Below, piece by piece: positions 6,096 through 13,550 of a DNA stretch of 18,455 nt (position 1 is the first letter of the stretch; every line of letters starts with the position of its first letter). Source of the stretch: Acidobacteriaceae bacterium (GTDB lineage: Bacteria; Acidobacteriota; Terriglobia; Terriglobales; Acidobacteriaceae). The notes under the pieces are model-generated. The model did no database searches. It was not told the origin of the DNA and was given only the letters and a program-made list of their open reading frames with translations. Position numbers and translations under genes: made by a program. The DNA lies in the NCBI GenBank assembly GCA_030838305.1, contig JAUTWY010000334.1, positions 1-18,455 on the forward strand, in the 5' to 3' direction.

Positions 6096-8420
6096 TCAGA
6101 ACCGCAGCAAGTACGAAACCTTCACGAAGAACTGCCGGCTGTCGTTCATGAAATCGTCCCGCGTCGTCAGCAGGCCGGTCGCTGTGGGGACGAGGCGCCG
6201 GTCCAGGTTCTGCAGGTTGCTGTTGTAGCCCACGTAGATGGCAGTGCCGGGATGCACCAGATACGTGATCAGGAAGTCGGCATTGAAGTTCTTGGTGGGA
6301 GACAGCGAACTGAGCAGCGGGTTCGAAAGCACGGAGTTGTATTGCAGAATCACGCGCGCCGAGAGCTCTCGCGTGAACTGGTAGTTCCACCCGCTGCGCA
6401 CGATGTGATTGGTGACGGCCGTCAGGTGGGAAGCGCGCTCGCGGATATGTTCGAGCAGGTAGGTGTTGTCGATGCGCAGCCGACCGGAAGCGTGAAAGGT
6501 GAGGGTAAAGTTTCCCTGATCCTCGTGGCCAATCAGGGGAACGCGGCCTGCCGCCGGATTGTAGTTCGCTCCGCCGCCGGAGACGAAGAACCAGGCCACA
6601 TCGAATTGCTTGAACCAGCTGGTCCCGCCTTCGATTCCCCAGAAGGGCTGAGGATAGGCGGTGACGCGCGTCAGACCGGCATAGTCCAACACCGGCCTGA
6701 GCCGGATGTCGTCGTACCCGTAGGGATGAAAGTTAACGAAAGTTCCTCGCGTCATGTCGACCCGCAGACCGGGGTAAACAAAGTAATCGATGCCGGTACC
6801 TTGGTGGTCCCAGATGTTGAACTGTTGGAGCGTGGGTCCCCACGAGATCAAAAATTTTCCCTCCGGCCGGAAATAGTAACTCGCAACAATTTCCTGTTCA
6901 CGAATGTCGACGTGATTCACGAATCCCGTCTCCGTCACGAACCCGGGGCTGTAATCCAGATAGAGTGATTGCAGGTTGAATTTGCGTCCCGACCGCTCCA
7001 GATCAATCTTGTAGCCTGGCCCTGCCGAAGAGGTGCCGTCGCTGTTCAGCGTGGAACTGGTCACAGCCTGGCCCTGCACCCGCCAGTTCTGATTCAGTTT
7101 GATGTTGGCATCCGCGCCCCCGACACGGTTGTAACCTCCGCCAAACTCCCGATCGGTAAAGATCGCGCCGATCGTCGACTGATCGAGAATGTCGCGGCTG
7201 ATCCGTCCGATGGCAAATGTGGCACGGTCGCCGCTGTGCGGATCGCTGGGCGGTACCCGTTCTCCGGGCGCTCGATCATCGCTGGCCAGAACACCGACTG
7301 CCCATGGCCCCGCCTTGCCGGTAAGCCGCAGGCCGAACTCGGGATGCGCGATGCGCCGCGTGAAGACCAGATTGATCGGCGTCGTGAAGTAGTTGCTGTT
7401 CTCCAGGAAGAACGGGCGCTTTTCGGGGAAGAAAACTTCGAACCTCTGGTTCACGGTGATCTGCGGCTGGTCCGATTCCACCTGGCTGAAGTCGGGATTG
7501 ATCGTGCTGTCGAGCACAAAACTGTCGTGCAGAATGAATTTCGAGTCGAGGCCAACGTCGGGCTTGAACCTGCGGCTCTCGAAGAAGGGGGAGTTAGGAT
7601 CGCGCTGATCGATGTCGCGGAAGCCGCGAAACAGTCCATAGGGGATCAATTGAATATTGCGGCTGGGTGAGACATGTTCCAGGCCGGTCGCCGTCGCGGC
7701 CTGGTTGAAGCGGCCCTGGATGCGAATTGAAATTCGCGGCCAGAAGAGGTTTTCGTTGGTGCGCGGGATCGCGCGGTTCAGAATCAGGCCCCACTCCTGC
7801 TCGTCGCTATTCGGGAAGCGCAGGCTCTTGAAGGGAATTGCCATCAGCACCAGGTAGCCACTTTTGGTCAGATGTCCCTCGGAGCGCCACACCGTGTCAA
7901 ACGAGGGATCAAACCCGCTGAAGTCCGCGGGGGTGTTGTTGCGAATCGAGCCTTCGGTCCACAACGCGTCCCACTGGATGCCAAAGGGATTGGCGGCAAA
8001 CGCGTAGGCGCGGCGCGCATCGTGGAAGGTGTCGACCATGATCTCCACCGAATCGTCGGAAAAGATGTCTTCGCGCCGCGTCATGCGGGCGCGAATCTTC
8101 TCGGGCTCCTGGTCAAAGCATACGAATACTGCGTACAGGTTGTGCTGGTCGTAAGCGAGATAGACATCGGTGTTCTGAGTTGGCGCAGCGCCGTCAGCCG
8201 GTTCGCGCGCGATGAAGCCGGTCACCTTTGCCATCTGTCCCGCCACGCGAACGCCCGGCTTCATGTCTTCGAAGTCGGAAAGCGACGGCGGGGTCTCGAT
8301 GCGCGGGATCTGAATGGTGGGGGCCGCAGCGAAAGCAAGAGACGCCAACGCAAGCGCCGCAAAGGCAGCCAGCAGCGCCCTAAGCGAGAATTTTCCCTTG
8401 ATTTGGAGAGTGAAGTGCAT
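6096..8420 (-). CDS. DUF5916 outer-membrane protein with N-terminal CBM9-like domain
   Basis: This 774-residue protein starts with a signal peptide (residues 1-32, ending LASLAFAAA). Residues about 45-230 resemble the carbohydrate-binding CBM9-like fold that precedes DUF5916 (FIAREPADGAAPTQNTDVYLAYDQHNLYAVFVCFDQEP; SDDSVEIMVDTFHDARRAYAFAANPFGIQWDA in outline; GYLVLMAIPFKSLRFP). The remaining residues are rich in alternating aromatic strands with the DUF5916 landmark PDFSQVESDQPQITVNQRFE followed by FFPEKRPFFLEN. The chain ends in VSYLLRF; a C-terminal Phe is the usual signal for outer-membrane barrel assembly. I infer an outer-membrane barrel with a periplasmic sugar-binding-like front; no function has been assigned to the family that I know of. 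It is convergent with the aminotransferase and followed upstream by nearly 800 bp without a clear gene. The start is chosen for the signal peptide; the ribosome binding site is weak. Confidence 0.9.
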   Translation of the reverse strand: MHFTLQIKGKFSLRALLAAFAALALASLAFAAAPTIQIPRIETPPSLSDFEDMKPGVRVAGQMAKVTGFIAREPADGAAPTQNTDVYLAYDQHNLYAVFVCFDQEPEKIRARMTRREDIFSDDSVEIMVDTFHDARRAYAFAANPFGIQWDALWTEGSIRNNTPADFSGFDPSFDTVWRSEGHLTKSGYLVLMAIPFKSLRFPNSDEQEWGLILNRAIPRTNENLFWPRISIRIQGRFNQAATATGLEHVSPSRNIQLIPYGLFRGFRDIDQRDPNSPFFESRRFKPDVGLDSKFILHDSFVLDSTINPDFSQVESDQPQITVNQRFEVFFPEKRPFFLENSNYFTTPINLVFTRRIAHPEFGLRLTGKAGPWAVGVLASDDRAPGERVPPSDPHSGDRATFAIGRISRDILDQSTIGAIFTDREFGGGYNRVGGADANIKLNQNWRVQGQAVTSSTLNSDGTSSAGPGYKIDLERSGRKFNLQSLYLDYSPGFVTETGFVNHVDIREQEIVASYYFRPEGKFLISWGPTLQQFNIWDHQGTGIDYFVYPGLRVDMTRGTFVNFHPYGYDDIRLRPVLDYAGLTRVTAYPQPFWGIEGGTSWFKQFDVAWFFVSGGGANYNPAAGRVPLIGHEDQGNFTLTFHASGRLRIDNTYLLEHIRERASHLTAVTNHIVRSGWNYQFTRELSARVILQYNSVLSNPLLSSLSPTKNFNADFLITYLVHPGTAIYVGYNSNLQNLDRRLVPTATGLLTTRDDFMNDSRQFFVKVSYLLRF

Positions 8421-8518
8421 GCCCCGGCTAAGACTGCCTGTCTAGTTCGACGTGACAAAGAATAAATGGATAGGCGAGGTTTGGAATAGCTGGCGAGCTG
8501 ACCGTGGTGCGAACGTGC

Positions 8519-8707
8519 TTACCAATTCTCCGGAGGTTCAGGAGTCGTCATGGTGAAGTCGCCATAGACCCAAGTGCGTGCGTCGCATAGGCGAGTCAGT
8601 ACTGGTTTACCGTTGCCGTTGTTGTCCCCTGGCTGTAGATCGGACCAGATTCCAGGTTCCCACTGGGAACCACTATCGCTATCTGTCGCTAGGTTTAAGG
8701 ATCCATT
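8519..8707 (-). pseudogene. Possible gene remnant: C-terminal fragment of an unknown protein
   Basis: On the minus strand a frame of 62 codons runs from an in-frame stop (8708-8710) to TAA (8519-8521) with no ATG, GTG or TTG near its beginning. Its translation includes WEPGIWSDLQPGDNNGNG, then KPVLTRLCDARTWVYGDF, and ends TMTTPEPPENW. The mix of Trp, Asp, Gly and Pro looks more like a real protein than a random antisense translation in GC-rich DNA. Codon use is lower in GC at third positions than the neighbours. I do not recognise the family. It could be the end of a decayed gene whose front was lost or replaced by the repeat sequences upstream, or it could be chance. Confidence 0.28.
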
Positions 8708-8949
8708 TCATTCATGAACGCGACCAGGGGCCGGCACCGTTGGTGGAGGACATACGCATGTTTTTCCCAGCCTTGCGCTCGTAAAGTCATCTTCCGCCCA
8801 TCGTGTCGGAAGGTCATTCCCGCCGCGCCAAGGAAAACGTGCCGGAACGACGTCGAAAGCCGTCGCACGTCGCGTCAGGACGTCGTCCGTCTTCTGAGCG
8901 CATGCTAGTTCGAGAGTGGCGCCTTGTTTGTGCCGCTGCAAAGGCGAGG

Positions 8950-9022
8950 CCCCACCGCGGCTGAAGCCGAGTCGTTCTTTGCTGGCTTGCGGCACGGCTG
9001 AAGCCGTGCCCTGATACGAATC
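8950..9022. repeat. Dispersed repeat, copy 2 (long form)
   Basis: Starts CCCCACCGC and runs to GATACGAATC, aligning over about 75 bp with copy 3 at 10437-10513. It contains a near-perfect palindrome at 8991-9010: GGCACGGCT and AGCCGTGCC form a 9-bp stem around GA. The last 23 bp (9000-9022) are identical in all three copies. Read on the minus strand it gives the peptide DSYQGTAS, which makes false short open reading frames. Confidence 0.82.
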
Positions 9023-9162
9023 CCCGGACACAAGAAATGTGGAGTTGCCAACTTCTGTAGACCCGCTAGATTAAGGCCGTTCCGGAGTACGCCCGCAAGT
9101 CCAACTACCTCTTACGACCGTTAGTTATCTGGTCCGGCCATCAAGTGCTGAATAAAGTGCAC

Positions 9163-9190
9163 TCAAGGACTCTCCGCTCAGCGTCCTTGA
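9163..9190 (+). promoter_or_regulatory. Hairpin immediately before the lipoprotein ribosome binding site
   Basis: TCAAGGAC (9163-9170) and GTCCTTGA (9183-9190) form a perfect 8-bp stem with a 12-nt loop. It ends 8 bp before GGAGAGG (9199-9205), the ribosome binding site for the ATG at 9213. It could influence translation or mRNA stability of the lipoprotein message; this is inference. Confidence 0.4.
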
Positions 9191-9212
9191 CCCCCTTTGG
9201 AGAGGTGGATGG

Positions 9213-10364
9213 ATGTCTTACCGGTCACCCTGTCCGGCGCGAGGAAAGAGTGTGTATCGAGTCATGTTTATCCAGGGCGTGGCTTTGGTCACAACCCTGT
9301 CGTGCCTTCTTTTGTTCAACGCGTGTTCAAATACGTCTCTCCCCGCCAGTGCCATGTCTTCAGGGAACGCGACTCCTAGCTTGAATGTCTCGGCCTCCCT
9401 CCCTCCAGCAACGGTAGGCTCTACTTACAATGAGAAGGTCACTGTAACTGGCGGAACTGCTCCCTACACTTTTTCCATTGCTTCTGGTCAATTGCCCCAA
9501 GGCGTGCTCCTCGGCGACAAGACTGGAACCTTTTCCGGGACGCCCACCGCGATTGGAAGCTTCAGTTTCGCGATGTCAGTTTTAGATTCCAAGGGGCTAT
9601 CCAAGGAGCAAGGCCTGCAAATAACGGTCGCTAATGCAACCAACACGACCGGGGGAAGTGGAAAATCCTTCTCCAACGTGCAGCACAGCGCCGGCTGGGG
9701 ACAATACGGGCAAGGTCCACCAAACTTTGTTGACTGTTCGCCTTCCCCCTGCGATGGCATCTCGTTCTCAATGAATCAGGGAGTTCAATCTCCTTCGATG
9801 AGCGGAGCAGCGTCCGAGTACACCCTGGGAGGAACCGCTGTTTATTCTGACGGTTTGTGGAACAACCACTTGATCGGCCCTTTTTCCTCGCAAGGCATGC
9901 CGGATACGAGCCAGTCTCTAGTTCCCACGCTGCATGACTTCACCTACGACGTGTACTTCTATGGAACTAACCTGGAGCTTTCGCAAGCCGTGGAGTTTGA
10001 CGTCAATCAGTTTTATGACAGCATGGGTTTCATCTGGGGTCACGAATGTCGTATCGCGGGCGGGAACGAATGGGATATTTGGGATAACCAAAAAGCGCAC
10101 TGGACGCCCACCGGCATCCCATGCCACCCGAACGGCAATGCGTGGAACCATCTTGTGATCAAGGTGCAGCGCACCGCGAGCAACGAATTGTTGTACCAGT
10201 CCATTACGCTGAACGGAGTAACCAACAACCTGAACTTGATCTACCCCCACGGTTTAGCGCCTGCTGACTGGTACGGGGTGACTGTCAATTATCAGATGGA
10301 CGGGAATTACCGGCAGGATGGGTATACCGTGTATCTGGATAATTTAACCTTCTCTTACCAGTGA
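9213..10364 (+). CDS. Putative lipoprotein with Ig-like (He_PIG) and concanavalin/lectin-like domain
   Basis: This 383-residue protein has an N-terminal hydrophobic stretch ending in a cysteine (VALVTTLSCLLLFNAC, Cys38), a somewhat atypical lipobox, so it is probably a lipoprotein. Residues about 56-140 form a putative Ig-like domain of the He_PIG type (PPATVGSTYNEKVTVTGGTA, then LPQGVLLGDKTGTFSGTPT). Residues about 155-383 form a beta-rich domain with conserved-looking WNHLVIKVQR, LLYQSITLNGV, WYGVTVNYQMDGN and a final YLDNLTFSYQ, resembling a concanavalin-A-like lectin/glucanase sandwich found in secreted Acidobacteria proteins. It may bind surface or environmental polysaccharide; no catalytic residues were identified. 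GGAGAGG 7 nt upstream supports the ATG at 9213; the ATG at 9264 (residue 18) would give a more standard signal peptide and is a real alternative. It begins a run of three plus-strand exported proteins, but gaps of 120-420 bp argue against one operon. Confidence 0.8.
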   Translation: MSYRSPCPARGKSVYRVMFIQGVALVTTLSCLLLFNACSNTSLPASAMSSGNATPSLNVSASLPPATVGSTYNEKVTVTGGTAPYTFSIASGQLPQGVLLGDKTGTFSGTPTAIGSFSFAMSVLDSKGLSKEQGLQITVANATNTTGGSGKSFSNVQHSAGWGQYGQGPPNFVDCSPSPCDGISFSMNQGVQSPSMSGAASEYTLGGTAVYSDGLWNNHLIGPFSSQGMPDTSQSLVPTLHDFTYDVYFYGTNLELSQAVEFDVNQFYDSMGFIWGHECRIAGGNEWDIWDNQKAHWTPTGIPCHPNGNAWNHLVIKVQRTASNELLYQSITLNGVTNNLNLIYPHGLAPADWYGVTVNYQMDGNYRQDGYTVYLDNLTFSYQ

Positions 10365-10436
10365 GACGGGCTTCACTGCGAAAGTGAAAGTGGCGTATCG
10401 ATGCTTGCGCCGAGGCAAGCTGCGACCCGGTTTATT

Positions 10437-10513
10437 CCCCACCGCAGCGGTTGAAGCCGGCTTCTTTCTTGGCCTGCTTGCGGCCCGGCTGAAGCCGTGC
10501 CCTGATACGAATC
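10437..10513. repeat. Dispersed repeat, copy 3 (long form)
   Basis: Aligns with copy 2 from CCCCACCGC through GGCTTCTTTCTTGG-like and TGCTTGCGGC segments to the shared end GATACGAATC. The terminal 23 bp (10491-10513) are identical to copies 1 and 2. It has the palindromic CGGC-tga-AGCCG core with one change in the left arm relative to copy 2. It lies 24 bp before a GGACAGCCG stem-loop. Confidence 0.82.
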
Positions 10514-10536
10514 TATCCTTCGAGCTTCGCTCGACA

Positions 10537-10558
10537 GGACAGCCGGGGACGGCTGTCC
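10537..10558. repeat. GGACAGCCG stem-loop, second locus
   Basis: GGACAGCCG (10537-10545) and CGGCTGTCC (10550-10558) form a perfect 9-bp stem with a GGGA loop. The same stem with a different 8-nt loop occurs at 4214-4239. Stem conservation with loop change is typical of mobile or dispersed palindromes. Confidence 0.72.
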
Positions 10559-10781
10559 CACCTAAGCATCTCTCAATCCTCATTATTGTTCCAAAGCCGT
10601 GAATGGGGATTAATCGTGCTTTCAGGAATCCTTCATCTGGAATCGCTACAATCGCTAGGCGTGTCATCAGGATCGTATGGCCGGGGAATCCGTTTAGTCA
10701 GCGAGACAGGCCTGGGCGCATGGGCGCCCGGCTGAGATTCCATCCGTCAAATAAAGTTCTCAAATATAGGAAGGCGGTTCC

Positions 10782-11846
10782 ATGACAGTTTCCAGTATAA
10801 AAATTTCCAGCATGAGAGTTTCCGGAATGTGCAGGCTTGCGGTTTGTGTCTTCTTCGCATTGTGCGGGGTGGTTGCCATGGCGGCTCCGCCGGCGAGCGG
10901 TTACCACCTGATAAAGAAAGTTCCTTTAGGAAAGGCTGCGGGCGGCGCAGAGTACTTCGACTACATCACGGTTGACGCCGAGGCTCGCCGCATCTACGTG
11001 AGCCACGGGTCGGAGGTCAAAATCCTGGATGCCGATAATTTTTCGGTCGTGGGCACGATTTCCGGGATGAAACGATGTCACGGAGTCGCGCTGGTGCCGG
11101 AGTTGGGCAAGGGATTCATTACCGACGGGGATGCTGCCAGCGTCGTAGTGTTCGATATCAAGAGCTTAAAGAAGACTGGCGAAATCAAGAGCTATCCGGA
11201 CACGGACGCGATTGTGTACGATCCAGCCTCCAAGCTGATCTTCACTTTTAACGGCGACAGCAAGAACTCCACCATCATTGATCCCGCGAAAGAAACCGTT
11301 GTAAAGGCTCTGGACCTGGGGGGCGCGCCCGAGCAGGCGGTGTCCGATGGCAATGGGATCGTTTACGACAACATTGCCGAGACCAACGAAGTGGCGGTCC
11401 TCGATACGCCGTCGCTCACGGTAAAATCGCGCTGGAAAGTAGCGCCAGCCGGTGAGCCCGTTGCCATCGCGTTGGACAAGGAACATGGGCGGCTATTTTC
11501 CGCGGGCCGGGGTCCGGCACTGCTGGTGATGATGGATATTGATAGCGGCAAAGTTATTCAGTCACTCCCGATCAGCGACGGAGTGGACTCGAACGTCTTT
11601 GACCCCGACTCCGGCACGGTGTTTTCCTCGAGCCGCGCCGGGAAGATCCATGTCTTCCACGAAGACTCGGCTGACAAACTCAGCGCAGTGCAGACGATTG
11701 ATACGGAATATGGCGCCAAGACGATGGCCATCGATCCAAAGACCCACAACCTGTTCCTAAGCACATCTGATTTTGGTCCTGCCGGCGCGAAGGGAAAGCG
11801 TCCGGCGATTTCCGGGACGGCACATCTTCTAATCTACGGAAAGTAA
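10782..11846 (+). CDS. Secreted YncE-family beta-propeller protein
   Basis: This 354-residue protein has a signal peptide (about 1-34, CRLAVCVFFALCGVVAMA-AP) followed by repeated four-stranded blades of the YncE/40-residue 'beta-propeller' type. Blade-like units include DYITVDAEARRIYVSHGSEV, then KRCHGVALVPELGKGFITDG, then TDAIVYDPASKLIFTFNGDS, then EPVAIALDKEHGRLFSAG, and TMAIDPKTHNLFLSTSDF near the end. The pattern 'VDxxxxRIYVS' followed by 'VxDxxxxxVVGTI' is characteristic. Such proteins are exported and often of unknown ligand; no catalytic site is expected. AGGAAGG (10768-10774) lies 7 nt before the ATG at 10782 and supports that start, giving a signal peptide with a rather long 16-residue n-region; internal ATGs at residues 11 and 16 are alternatives. 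It is followed after 121 bp by the MmgE/PrpD gene, with a hairpin between. Confidence 0.85.
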   Translation: MTVSSIKISSMRVSGMCRLAVCVFFALCGVVAMAAPPASGYHLIKKVPLGKAAGGAEYFDYITVDAEARRIYVSHGSEVKILDADNFSVVGTISGMKRCHGVALVPELGKGFITDGDAASVVVFDIKSLKKTGEIKSYPDTDAIVYDPASKLIFTFNGDSKNSTIIDPAKETVVKALDLGGAPEQAVSDGNGIVYDNIAETNEVAVLDTPSLTVKSRWKVAPAGEPVAIALDKEHGRLFSAGRGPALLVMMDIDSGKVIQSLPISDGVDSNVFDPDSGTVFSSSRAGKIHVFHEDSADKLSAVQTIDTEYGAKTMAIDPKTHNLFLSTSDFGPAGAKGKRPAISGTAHLLIYGK

Positions 11847-11894
11847 AAAACGGCCACTCGGGAAACCAGACACTCACGAAACATGTTGCGATTT

Positions 11895-11920
11895 GCAGGG
11901 CGGTTCAGGAACCGCCTTGC
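11895..11920 (+). terminator. Hairpin after the YncE-like gene
   Basis: An 11-bp stem with one G-T pair (GCAGGGCGGTT at 11895-11905 with AACCGCCTTGC at 11910-11920) surrounds a CAGG loop, 48 bp after the YncE-like stop. It is followed by ACTTGTGATTTTC, a weak T-rich tract. It probably ends or attenuates the upstream transcript before the MmgE/PrpD gene. Confidence 0.55.
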
Positions 11921-11967
11921 ACTTGTGATTTTCTGCCCGCGTAATCCAACCGAGGAGATGAATACTT

Positions 11968-13458
11968 ATGAAGCCCATGAAAAACCATCAGAGCGCGGAT
12001 ACGCCGTCGGGTAAGGGATTCTCGGGACTGACCCGGCGCGGCTGGCTGCGGAGTACAGGTTGGTTCATTGCAGCGGGAGCATTGTCGCGGGTGACGGCAT
12101 GGGCCGCAGCAGAGATTAGCCCGGTCATGGAGAAGCTCAGTGCGTACATGACGGAAGCGCGCAATCGCGAACTACCGGAGAAGGCGCTGCGGGAAACGGA
12201 GCACCATATCCTCGACACCATGGCCGCAATGGTCTCCGGCTCAGACCTACTGCCCGGACGCGAGGCGATCAAGTTCGCCCGGAACTATGGGGGCCAGAAG
12301 GTCGCGACGGTGGTGGCGTCGAAAGTTCTGTGTGGACCGATCGAGGCCGCACTCGCGAACGGGCAACTGGCTCATTCTGACGAAAGCGACGACGATTACA
12401 CCGCGGGAGGAGCGCATCCCGGCTGCGCCGTAGTTCCGGCAGCGCTGGCCGTGGGCGAGCAGTTCGGCATCAGTGGCACGCATTTCAAGCGAGCTGTGGC
12501 CCTGGGGTATGACGTCTGCATGCGGTGCATGAAGACTATCGGGCCCGGCATGAAAGAGACCCACAATTTGGTTGGGACCATGGGCGCGGCAGCGGCGGCC
12601 GGGTGCGCCGCCAGTTTGAATGCGCAGCAGATGCGCTGGCTTCTGGACTATGCCGCACAGCAGGCGGGAGCGGGCATCGGTGCATGGCGGCGCGACAGCG
12701 AGCACATCGAGAAAGCGTTCGTGTTCGGGGGAATGGGCGCACGCAATGGAGTAAACGCGGCGTTGGTGGTCCACTCGGGATGGACTGGCGTCAACGATAT
12801 TCTGTCCGGCCCGAACAACTTCGTCGAATCCTATAATCCAAAAGCCGATCCGGCCGCGCTGATCGATCAGCTTGGTGAGCGCTACGAAGTGGTGCTGACG
12901 ACACTGAAGAAGTGGACGACGGGAGGTCCGATCCAGGCGCCGCTGGATGCGCTGGACAATATGCGGAAGAAGCATCCCTTTGAAGCAGATCAGGTGCAAA
13001 AAGTCGTGGTGCGCGCGGCCACCAGCGCCGCTTACACGGTCAATAACCGCGACATGCCGGATATTTGCCTGCAGCATCTGGTGGCCATCATGGTGCTCGA
13101 CAAAACTGTCAACTTCCGCGCGGCGCACGATAAAGCGCGGATGCAGGATCCAGCGGTGCTCGCTGTGCGCGCCAAGGTGGAACTGGTCCCAGACGAAACT
13201 CTGGAAAAACTTATCCCGGTGCGAGTCGCGATCGTTGAAGTTACTTTGAAGGACGGAACACAGCTCAGCGAGCGAGTCGACGCGGTTCGCGGGACGCCTG
13301 ACAATCCAATGCCGCGCGAAGAAGTGATCGCGAAGGCACGCGACCTGATGACGCCGGTGCTGGGAGCGGCGGATTGTTCGAAATTGATTGAGCGCATGCT
13401 CGAACTCGACAAGGTGAAAGACATCCGGCAGTTAAGACCGTTGCTGCAACGGGGCTGA
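11968..13458 (+). CDS. MmgE/PrpD family protein with apparent Tat signal peptide
   Basis: This 496-residue protein belongs to the MmgE/PrpD family, whose characterised members include 2-methylcitrate dehydratase and cis-aconitate decarboxylase, normally cytoplasmic. Landmarks are LRETEHHILDTMAAMVSG near 74-91, NGQLAHSDESDDD at 131-143 with HPG at 150-152 (matching the family's 'NG.AAHALDFDD...HPG' active-site region), GTMGAAAAAG near 209-218, and the C-terminal lid-like segment VRGTPDNPMPREEV. Unusually, residues 1-48 look like a twin-arginine signal: LTRRGWLRS (Arg23-Arg24) followed by GWFIAAGALSRVTAWA-A. GGAGATG about 10 nt upstream supports the ATG at 11968. The residue before HSDES differs from the usual AxDFDD, so the reaction is uncertain. 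It sits 121 bp after the YncE-like gene and is convergent with the BNR-repeat gene. Family is firm, export is inferred, substrate unknown. Confidence 0.88.
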   Translation: MKPMKNHQSADTPSGKGFSGLTRRGWLRSTGWFIAAGALSRVTAWAAAEISPVMEKLSAYMTEARNRELPEKALRETEHHILDTMAAMVSGSDLLPGREAIKFARNYGGQKVATVVASKVLCGPIEAALANGQLAHSDESDDDYTAGGAHPGCAVVPAALAVGEQFGISGTHFKRAVALGYDVCMRCMKTIGPGMKETHNLVGTMGAAAAAGCAASLNAQQMRWLLDYAAQQAGAGIGAWRRDSEHIEKAFVFGGMGARNGVNAALVVHSGWTGVNDILSGPNNFVESYNPKADPAALIDQLGERYEVVLTTLKKWTTGGPIQAPLDALDNMRKKHPFEADQVQKVVVRAATSAAYTVNNRDMPDICLQHLVAIMVLDKTVNFRAAHDKARMQDPAVLAVRAKVELVPDETLEKLIPVRVAIVEVTLKDGTQLSERVDAVRGTPDNPMPREEVIAKARDLMTPVLGAADCSKLIERMLELDKVKDIRQLRPLLQRG

Positions 13459-13500
13459 GGCGGGCTCATTCTGCCCCAGCGTGATTTCCTGAGCAAAAGA

Positions 13501-13534
13501 ACTGCGAGGCCGGATATTAAGCTGGCCTCGCAGT
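13501..13534. terminator. Bidirectional rho-independent terminator between convergent genes
   Basis: ACTGCGAGGCC (13501-13511) and GGCCTCGCAGT (13524-13534) form a perfect 11-bp stem with a 12-nt loop. It lies 42 bp after the MmgE/PrpD stop and 16 bp beyond the stop of the minus-strand BNR gene. On the plus strand GCTTTCCGAATTTCTT follows; on the minus strand TTCTTTTGCTC follows. Both are moderately T-rich, so it can serve both genes. Confidence 0.85.
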
Positions 13535-13550
13535 GCTTTCCGAATTTCTT

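Larger units (their letters stand above)
8421..9212. other. 792-bp intergenic region between divergent genes
   Basis: Contains the promoter regions of the minus-strand DUF5916 gene and the plus-strand lectin-like lipoprotein gene. It also holds a short reading frame that looks like a protein C-terminus (8519-8707), one copy of the main dispersed repeat (8950-9022), and a hairpin directly before the lipoprotein ribosome binding site. I see no intact gene and no recognisable transposase. Confidence 0.65.
10365..10781. other. 417-bp repeat-bearing intergenic region
   Basis: Between two co-directional plus-strand genes. It holds copy 3 of the main dispersed repeat (10437-10513), the GGACAGCCG stem-loop (10537-10558), and a small hairpin at 10714-10729 (GGGCGC, loop ATGG, GCGCCC). 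A TACAAT at about 10648 resembles a -10 box but has no good -35 partner. No gene is visible. Confidence 0.65.

Noticed and set aside
8708..9031. 107-codon minus-strand frame beginning MSGDSYQGTAS
   Set aside because: Its start lies in copy 2 of the dispersed repeat and the same peptide appears at the other copies; no ribosome binding site or domain supports a gene.
10373..10561. 62-codon minus-strand frame containing DSYQGTASAGPQ
   Set aside because: It reads through repeat copy 3 and the GGACAGCCG stem-loop.
12247..13128. 293-codon minus-strand frame
   Set aside because: It is antisense to the MmgE/PrpD-family gene and has the composition of a shadow frame.
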